From Cycas panzhihuaensis (lineage: Eukaryota > Cycadophyta), in the NCBI GenBank assembly GCA_023213395.1, contig CM041465.1:37083741-37147740 (forward strand): a stretch of DNA of 64,000 nt. Direction: 5' to 3'. The stretch's first letter is position 1, and each line of letters starts with the position of its first letter. The notes under the pieces were generated by a model. That model was not told where the DNA came from, ran no database searches, and saw only the letters and a program-made list of their open reading frames with translations. Of the stretch, positions 57,562 through 64,000 are shown piece after piece. Position numbers and translations under genes: made by a program.

Positions 57562-58394
57562 TGTTGGAGTCAAAAGTGACCCAATGGCTATGTGAGGACC
57601 AGAGGTAGGTCAGATAACCCGAGTTGTGCAGGTACGGACCGTACGGAGGTACGCACGAGGCAAAGCAGCGGCAAAAGCAGGCATTCAGGTACGTATGACA
57701 GTGCGTGCACAGGCGAACGCGTATGATGTAAACGTACCAGCGGCGGAATGGAACCAAGCGGATGCGCACGCGACTTGAGGGGACCCGGTGAAGACCATCG
57801 AGGTGCGACGACGTCTGCACGTCTTTGACTCAAAGGAATAATTAATTAAGTGCTTAACAAGTGATTAATGAAAGTGCGCATGATCGAAGGGTACGGTTAT
57901 GATGACGGTCATAACCCTTCAGCCAAAAGGTACCAACATGAGTACTTAAGGAGGTACGCATGATTCACCTGGTTAGGGTGAGAGTCGGATATCAGGAGTA
58001 CGCAAAGGTGCAGGAGACAGTACGCATGACAGCCAATTGGAGCATCACTGTATGATAAGTACCATCTGGGTACGCATTGTAACAGAAAAGGCGTATCTTT
58101 TGGAATGCTCGAGAATGCATTCCGACCTCTGTAAATGAACTGTTGACTTAATAAAAGGAAGAGTTACGTGGAATTTGGTGTATTCTTGGTGTTGTGATGA
58201 TGATTTCTTTGAGTATGTATTGATTTTTTATCTTGCATGTACCATTCTGTGAATTATATATGGAATGTATGTGAAATGTATGTGGAATGTATGTGAATGA
58301 CCATGTTGACAGTATCCTGAAACTAGACTATAGCGCTGTGTAAACCTTGACAAGTGCATTGATTCCACAAAGGTGTGGAATCTCCCAGTCAACA
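57562..58394 (+). repeat. H 3' LTR
   Basis: TGTTGGAGTCAAAAGTG to CCCAGTCAACA, 833 bp, with small indels against the 5' LTR (an extra GGAATGTATGTG-type unit near 58260-58295). Confidence 0.92.
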
Positions 58395-58399
58395 CATGA

Positions 58400-58494
58400 G
58401 ATCCACTACAAAATACCAATATCATAATAAAATTAATTGCACAAATGTGCATTATATCTTTGTCTTATAAAGCATGGACTAAGCTATTTTAACA
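58400..58494 (-). repeat. J 3' LTR, inner end
   Basis: The sequence resumes after H and ends AGCTATTTTAACA; the minus strand then reads TGTTAAAATAGCT after the purine tract ATTATGGGGGAG (58495-58506), identifying a minus-strand 3' LTR edge. Confidence 0.75.
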
Positions 58495-58965
58495 CTCCCC
58501 CATAATGCACATTTGAGGACATAGATGTTGCTTTGAATTTGCAATGCTTGATCTTCAAAAATGTTTTGAAAATGATATTTGGAACTTGGTCTTTAATTTG
58601 ATTTTTAACTTGTCTTTATTGTATCAACTCTTCAATGTAGTAATGATGGTTGATCTTGATGTGGTTCATTTTTCTTTGTAAATCTAAGTTCTTCATCATC
58701 TATACAGTATTTTGATTATCATACTGAATCTCTATAAGCTCATTCTAGTTTTCATGTAGATCTTGTAGTATCTCTCTCAGATTAACTATTTCACAAATAT
58801 GTGCTTCAACTTCTTTGTATTTTACTTTAGGTTTATCATTCTGAATCACTTGAGATCTTGTCATTCTATTATCAAAATTTGGATCAAGAATATCTCCTGG
58901 ATCAAGTTCAATCACAATCTATTTATCTTCATCAACTTGCAAATCTTCCTCATTATTTGAATAAT
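58495..58965 (-). pseudogene. Element J: RNase H remnant
   Basis: On the minus strand the copia RNase H tail is recognisable: YKEVEAHICEIVNLREILQD, then IEIQYDNQNTV where CDNQS is usual, then LDLQRKMNHIKINHHYYIEE matching the ARTKHIKVHHHFIREH block. Upstream (58830-58930) lies FDNRMTRSQVIQND, which in copia elements belongs to the linker between integrase and RT. RT is therefore deleted between the linker and RNase H. Confidence 0.78.
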
Positions 58966-58970
58966 TAGAA

Positions 58971-59528
58971 TCATTTTTTAAAACTTTGTATATTCAAATT
59001 TGAATCAATATTTGAAAAAAGAACTTCACTTGAATTTGAATCATCAGTAACATCAATAAATATAAGTAAATTTGATTCATCTTCAACTTCAAATACAATC
59101 TTCTTTGCAGTAACAAGAACATCTGTAGAAGTGAGTAAAGAATCTTCAACATCTTTAATTTCTTGATCACAATCATCAGTAGATTCTTCACATCCAATAA
59201 CAACAATAGGCTCATCACACTCAACATACTCAATAGCAATAGTCTCATCAGATTCAACAATGCATTCAACAATAGTCTCTTTACATTTAGTAGTAGATTC
59301 ATCAACAATGTTTTTAACCATGTTTTCCTAACATATTTTTTCATCATGTTCCTGACATACCTTCTTAATATGTTCTTGACATATCTTCTCAACATGTTCT
59401 TGACATTCCTTCTTAACATGAACTTTTGTATTTGTTTGAAAATCTTGATTACCTGTATCTTGATCACCTGTAGTATCTTGAAAATTTGCTTGAAAGTATG
59501 CTTTAAAATACCTATAATTTCCCTTCAA
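58971..59528 (-). pseudogene. Element J acidic ORF with 24-bp repeats (one stop)
   Basis: Two open stretches in the same minus-strand frame are separated by a single stop at about 59325-59330. The first has Gln/Asp-rich residues (DTTGDQDTGNQDFQTN) and then CQEHVEKI, CQEHIKKV, CQEHDEKI, encoded by four 24-bp DNA repeats. The second is strongly acidic (ESDETIAIEYVECDEPIVV, CEESTDDCDQEIKDVEDS). It follows the gag fragment and precedes the linker/RNase H remnant, where integrase and RT would be expected. I do not recognise a family. Confidence 0.55.
59325..59420. repeat. Four 24-bp tandem repeats in J
   Basis: Units at 59325, 59349, 59373 and 59397 follow TTCTTGACATATCTTCTCAA plus CATG with a few substitutions each; length 24 keeps the frame. 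Confidence 0.9.
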
Positions 59529-59860
59529 GTTGGATCAAACTTATACTTCAAAATATCGCATGTTTCCTTGGCAATAGTAATATGGTATACATAGAATAAT
59601 ACATCATCATTCAATGTAGAATAGATCTAACAAAGTGTGCTACTATCTTTCATTTCAAGTTCCTTCTTTTCCTTTCCTTAATTAGGTGTTAACTGAGTAG
59701 TAGGATAAATAGGTACTGGAACTTTATATCCTTGAGAAACAAAATCTCACAAGTCATTTGAAATCAAATAATGTTTTATGCCTATTGACCATTCTAAATA
59801 TTTTTTCTCATTGAACATCACCAAATTTGAAAAACCTAGAAAATTTGAAGAAGATGCCAT
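59529..59860 (-). pseudogene. Element J gag N-terminal fragment
   Basis: The minus strand starts MASSSNFLGFSNLVMFNEKK at 59860 and continues YLEWSIGIKHYLISNDL, a stop in place of the usual Trp, and DFVSQGYKVP. This is the N-terminal signature of plant copia gag (F--KNY--WSI-IK-YL---DLWD-V--GY). Several more stops follow. Upstream only about 100 bases of leader remain before the sequence switches to a + strand RNase H tail at about 59963, so the J PBS and 5' LTR have been lost. Confidence 0.75.
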
Positions 59861-59962
59861 CTTGTAAATTAAAATAAACCATAATAGGTGCACAATAATC
59901 ACATCATACTTAAAATATCAACCTATATCTTCTATCCCTTAAGTTTAGGACCTCCTTTTGCC

Positions 59963-60145
59963 TTTTAGTCCTTCCATCATCGCTTCATCAAAGAACATGT
60001 GTAGGACGGTGAGATCGACCTCTTCGACAGGCCCACAGACCACCAACTATAAGACATCTTTACCAAGCCACTTGGTAGAGAAAAATTTGAGAAGTTCAGA
60101 GGTCGTCTTGGTGTTTGACGTAGCATTGTAAACATTAAGAGGGGG
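59963..60145 (+). pseudogene. Copia RNase H tail (copy K1)
   Basis: The + strand reads HHRFIKEHV, stop, DGEIDLFDRPTDHQL, stop, DIFTKPLGREKFEKFRGRLG, then IVNIKRGG, the last about 60 residues of a copia pol. A polypurine tract AAGAGGGGGGG ends it, directly before the LTR at 60146. The rest of this copy is missing because of the junction with J. Confidence 0.85.
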
Positions 60146-60788
60146 GGTTAAGATTTTCTTCATAACGTGATATTCAATTAAACAAACACGAAATACATGA
60201 CCTCAGGTTATGCCTTAACCAAGAATGAATAAAACCAATGGGAATGATGAACACAAATTTTCAAGTAAAATTGGTCTACTATTAAAATTGATTTCTCATT
60301 ATTGTAGAATGATCCAATACACTTATAAATACAACCAAGATTGATAACGGTCCAAACAAGTCTCGTAAGTGCCTTGACACGTCACATGTCTATTAAGGAC
60401 TTTTGTAATTGCTATTAGAAATAATGTGCATTTCTGTTTCATGTTCATTTAAGTTCATTTGTAATGTCATTAGAATATTTCCTCTCATAGAATATTCTTT
60501 GTCAATGTTATTAAATAAGACGGTTAGTAGAAGTCAGAGATAGTTGAAGTATTAAATAAGATAGTTTAGAGCCTACCATAATTTGAGAGAACTATTAATT
60601 AACCATTATGAAGTGGTTAGAACTACATTCCTATGTTTAGAACATTTATAATCTATAAATGTATGATGTACTCACCTATTTTGAAATAATGAAAAAGTTG
60701 GAGAATCGTGATTCATTGACGCATAAGCATCTCTTGCTTGTGTATGTGATATGTGTCATGTATTGTTATCATATCCCTTTTTCTAACA
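60146..60788 (+). repeat. Copia LTR shared by K1 and K2
   Basis: It is preceded by a pol tail and polypurine tract (so it is a 3' LTR) and followed by a PBS (so it is also a 5' LTR). The left end reads GGTTAAG where TGTTAAG is expected; the right end is TTTCTAACA. About 643 bp. Confidence 0.75.
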
Positions 60789-60804
60789 TGGTATTAGAGT
60801 ACAT
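60789..60804 (+). other. K2 primer-binding site
   Basis: TGGTATTAGAGTACAT, initiator-Met tRNA type with two C to T changes. Confidence 0.8.
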
Positions 60805-61725
60805 AGGTTCTTGACAATTGCATTCTCTTGATTGTTGAGGAAGTATTGTGAGCCTTCTGTGTCCTTGTGCTAGGTCTTGTGAGAGTTAGTAGAGACCAAA
60901 GTATTATTTGTAAATTCTTTGACTGCGTATGGTTTGTCTATGCTATTCATATGGTCCTAGTGTTCGGCCTATTTAGTCGCCTTCTTGCATCACTGATCAA
61001 CCAAACTACTATGCAACTATAGAGGTTTGCAACCATCCCTCACATCGTCGGTTCATGCGCTAAGATTGTGAAGTCGCTAGTCGACAGTAACTGTCAATTC
61101 GTCCATTTGTAGCTATAGGCATAGCTACCTCGTCATCCTTCGGTTTGTTTGTGTACAGGCCAATGCTGAAGCCAGTCATTAGTTTGTCTGCATGACACTT
61201 GACTTGCTATCCTTCTCACCAGCCTCTTCAGAAGCTGTTAGTTTATCCCTTGAGCCATCAGTCTGTATGTTGCCTAACCTATTGTCCTTCATAGCCACTA
61301 ACTGCTAGTCACTACGCCAAAAATCGTGGTGACCCCGCCTCCAGATTTGCGTATCTTGAAAAAAAAAAAAAAAAAAGAGATTATCGATGTTATGTTATGT
61401 AATATAACATTGTGTTATTTACATAAGCATATTCATTAGTATATTCCTATTTTGATAAAAGGTCTCTTCTCTAAAGTCACTTTTTAATATTCTTTTATTC
61501 TAGAGGAACTTTAATTCATCTTTCTAGGAATTTTTTTTTTTTTATCAATTGAGTTTTATATCTCAAGAGGATTTAATAAGATATTTATTCCTAGTATTCT
61601 ATCCTCTATAAAGCATACTTCTTAGTGTACTTCTTGTATGTTTTACCAATCTTGTAGTCACTAAGTTATAATTGATATTCATACTTACGGTGGTTTAACA
61701 TTTATTTTCCTTAGTTACAAAATTT
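60805..61725 (+). other. Element K2 leader
   Basis: About 920 bases with no supported gene; includes an A-run at 61355-61375 and AT-rich sequence before gag. Confidence 0.6.
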
Positions 61726-61726
61726 A

Positions 61727-64000
61727 ACAGTGTCATCTGTGAATATTACTGTCTATAGTTTGTCTGAATCACAGAAACTAGATGGGAAAAATTATGTGAC
61801 ATGGAAATTTAAAATTTCCAATATTCTAGCCTTATATAGGCGCATGGAAATTGTGGATGGGGAAGACAAGAAGCCTGGAACAAACCCAATAGATGAAATT
61901 GAAGAAGCAGCATGACATGATAGGAACCTAAGAGCATTGATAATTTTCAATTTGTCAATGGTTGACGAGTTAATTACTCATCTTCAAGGAAATGCATTTG
62001 ATGCATGGAAGACTCTAAAGGGTCAGCTCGAGACCAAAAATGAAACTAGAGTCTTATATCTTCGAAATTTGCTTTACTCATGTAAAATCTCCAATAATGA
62101 TTCTATCTCTTCTTATTTACAAAGATTGAAAGGGATAAAAGAGAAACTTGTTGTTGTACGAGAAGTTGTACAAGACAAAGAATTAGTAAGCATAATTTTA
62201 AATAGCCTACATGAAGGCTATCACATCTTTGTCACTAGCCTATGTCTCACAAGTCGACTTGAACCTCTTACTTTTGAGGAATTGGTTGGGTTTTTATAAT
62301 TGTGACATTAGTGGTGCAATAGTGCTTGTTTCAAAATTTAGGAAGAAACCTCCTAACAATGGCCCAAAACAACAATCAAAAGGAAGTAATAGTAATGCAC
62401 AAAAATATAAACATGATGTTGTTTGCAGATATTATAACATGAAGCGATATTTAGAGAAGCAATGTTGGAAAAAGAAAGCAGATAAGAAGAAGAACACCCC
62501 TGCTTTGTCTACTAATGAAGATGACAAAGTGTTTGTCTTCAATGCCACAAATTCGGAGCTATGTGAATGGTATGTTGATTTTGGAGCACTTAATCATATC
62601 ACTTATTGCCAGGATTGGTTTGAAGACTTAAAAGATTGCCAACTTCCTCCTATTGTACTTGGTGACAAAAGTCAAAATCAAGTTATTAGCTGTGGCACCA
62701 TAAGAATTTGTCAACCATAGTATGGAACATTCAAGTTTTTAAATGTTTTACTTGTACCCTCTTTTAAATACAACTTACTATTTGTTAGTTGTATTACTAA
62801 GCAGAATGTTAAAGTAGAATTCAATGAGTCAAAGTGCTTGATGAAGAAAGATAAAATTGTAATTGCTCAAGGTGTTCAAGAGAATGGAATTTATAAATTC
62901 TTTGGTACATATGAGCATGGACTTGTTGCACAAAATTCTATTAACACTTTGTGGCATGACTGTTATGGTCATTTGAATTACTCTAGCCTTCAACCTATGA
63001 ATAGATTGAGTATGATGAATGATTTGCTATCAACTAAAAAGATTAACAAAGTTTGTGAAGTATGTGCACTTGGGAAGCAGCATAGGGAACCGTTCTAAAA
63101 CTCCAAATGGCAAGCTAAAGAGAAGCTAGAGTTGGTACACTCTGACTTATGCGGGCCAATTTCACCATTTCATATGGAGGAACACAATATTTCATCACAT
63201 TTATTGATGACTATACAGGAAGATGTTGGGTGTATCTTCTTAAACTCAAGTCTGATACTTTTATAAAATTCAAGGAATTCAAAGCTGAAGCTGAAAATAT
63301 TTCCCATAGAAGATTAAAATTTTTGAGTGATAATGGAGGCAAATATTTATCTACAGAATTCACCAACTTTTGTAAAAGTCATGGTATACAACATCAGTTT
63401 ATAACAACATATACTCCACAACAAAATGATGCTGTAGAGCGAAAGAATCATGCCATTCTTAAAATGGCATGATGCATGATGAAAGCAAAATGCGTTCCTA
63501 AAGGACTTTGGGGAGAAGCTATTAATACAATTGTGTATCTATTGAATATAAGTCCTACCAAGGTAGTTCGAGATGTAATTCCTAAAAAAGCTTGGACTAG
63601 TCTAAAACTTTCTGCTACACATATTCACATTTTTGGATGTACTGCATATGTATGTGTGCTTGATGAAAAGAGGCACAAACTTGATGGCTAGAGTAAAAAT
63701 TATATTCTTGCTAAGTATAGAATGACATCAAAAGCATATAAGCTTTAGAGTCTCATTGAGAAGAAAATTATTCTTAGTAGAGATATTTTGTTTCAAGAAA
63801 CTCATAAGGATGATTAGTTTATTGTACGTATTAGAGAAGATAAAAACCATAAAGGAAAAGAAGTTAGAGAGGGCGAGGAAAGTGAAACTCAAGAAAGGGA
63901 TCATGGTGAAGCTTCTTCTTCTTCTACTCCTCCCTCTTCTACTATTCCTTTTTCTTCTCAAAAGAAATTACCTAAGTGGTATTTGCAAACCATTAAAGAT
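61727..64000 (+). pseudogene. Element K2 gag-pol, cut by the window edge (broken)
   Basis: Copia gag opens near 61727-61730 with LSESQKLDGKNYVTWKFKIS; a TGA at 61913 interrupts it, then LQGNAFDAWKTLKGQLETKN and SISSYLQRLKGIKEKLV. After a shift near 62290 the knuckle is CRYYNMKRYLEKQC, with the second Cys and the His both replaced by Tyr. Protease reads WYVDFGALNHITY (about 62568), Phe for Ser in DSG. GAG-pre-integrase has LWHDCYGHLNYSS and CEVCALGKQHREPF (about 62950-63098). Integrase has HSDLCGPIS, then after a shift FITFIDDYTGRCWVYLLKLK, SDNGGKYLS and VERKNH. The integrase end and acidic Ser-rich linker follow to KKLPKWYLQTIKD at the edge. It is a different copia family from A-D and F. Confidence 0.88.

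Larger units (their letters stand above)
47943..58394 (+). mobile_element. Gypsy element H (+ strand), full-length, Tat-like organisation with extra ORF
   Basis: LTRs 47943-48738 (796 bp) and 57562-58394 (833 bp); exact TSD CATGA at 47938-47942 and 58395-58399. Order: putative PBS TTGGTTCCGTTGCC (48739), leader stem-loop, gag, protease, two gag-like motifs, RT, RNase H, integrase, hairpin array, extra sense ORF, 3' LTR. No chromodomain is visible. Related to G, which is a deleted copy from the same broad family. Frameshifts in gag, RT and the extra ORF make it inactive. Confidence 0.95.

Noticed and set aside
47943-58394. H as an endogenous pararetrovirus
   Set aside because: It has LTRs, a TSD and an integrase with D,D,E residues, so it is a Ty3/gypsy retrotransposon.
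59163-59594. + strand 143-residue Asn/Phe-rich ORF
   Set aside because: Antisense of the acidic ORF and 24-bp repeats of J; its composition follows from that.

Overview
The window is intergenic DNA of a large-genome plant, made almost entirely of nested LTR retrotransposons. I found no convincing host gene, rRNA, tRNA gene or CRISPR array. Plant origin is inferred from the many Ty1/copia elements whose primer-binding sites match the 3' end of initiator-Met tRNA, from a Ty3/gypsy element of Tat-like organisation, and from the deep nesting; a gymnosperm or similar giant genome would fit, but the species cannot be told from these bases. Letter names below are mine. Element boundaries come from LTR pairs, PBS, PPT and target-site duplications (TSDs) read directly from the sequence.

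Stack 1 (1-35698). An old + strand copia element Z (1-557 and 35163-35698) is split inside its RNase H tail by minus-strand element E (LTRs 558-972 and 34749-35162; flanks CTTAA/CTTAC). E is about 4.5 kb without its insertions and has no recognisable RT or integrase. Two copia elements sit in E: A (2900-22278, minus) and F (22981-33738, minus). B (minus, 8674-20465, TSD TGGGC) is inserted in the 5' leader of A, and a truncated relative C (15331-20173) lies in the 5' part of B, so Z > E > A > B > C is five levels deep. F is split in its RT by a + strand gypsy element G (23843-29376, TSD TCTGT).

Stack 2 (about 35736-47278). A small + strand gypsy-like element I with only gag and protease remnants is interrupted by a complete + strand copia element D (38431-46377, TSD AAGGT). 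D belongs to the same family as A.

Stack 3 (about 47280-59960). A minus-strand, pol-depleted copia-like element J is split inside its 3' LTR by H (47943-58394, TSD CATGA), a 10.5-kb + strand gypsy element related to G. H carries gag, protease, RT, RNase H and integrase, plus two gag-like motifs between protease and RT and an extra sense ORF before its 3' LTR.

Right end (59963-64000). An RNase H tail runs into an LTR that is itself followed by a PBS and a gag-pol: two copia copies sharing one LTR. The second runs off the window.

All polyproteins are broken by stops and frameshifts, so nothing here looks autonomous now. The most interesting signals are non-coding: a covarying LTR hairpin (B against C), a spaced about 20-nt motif repeated in the leaders of A-D, and hairpin arrays in H.
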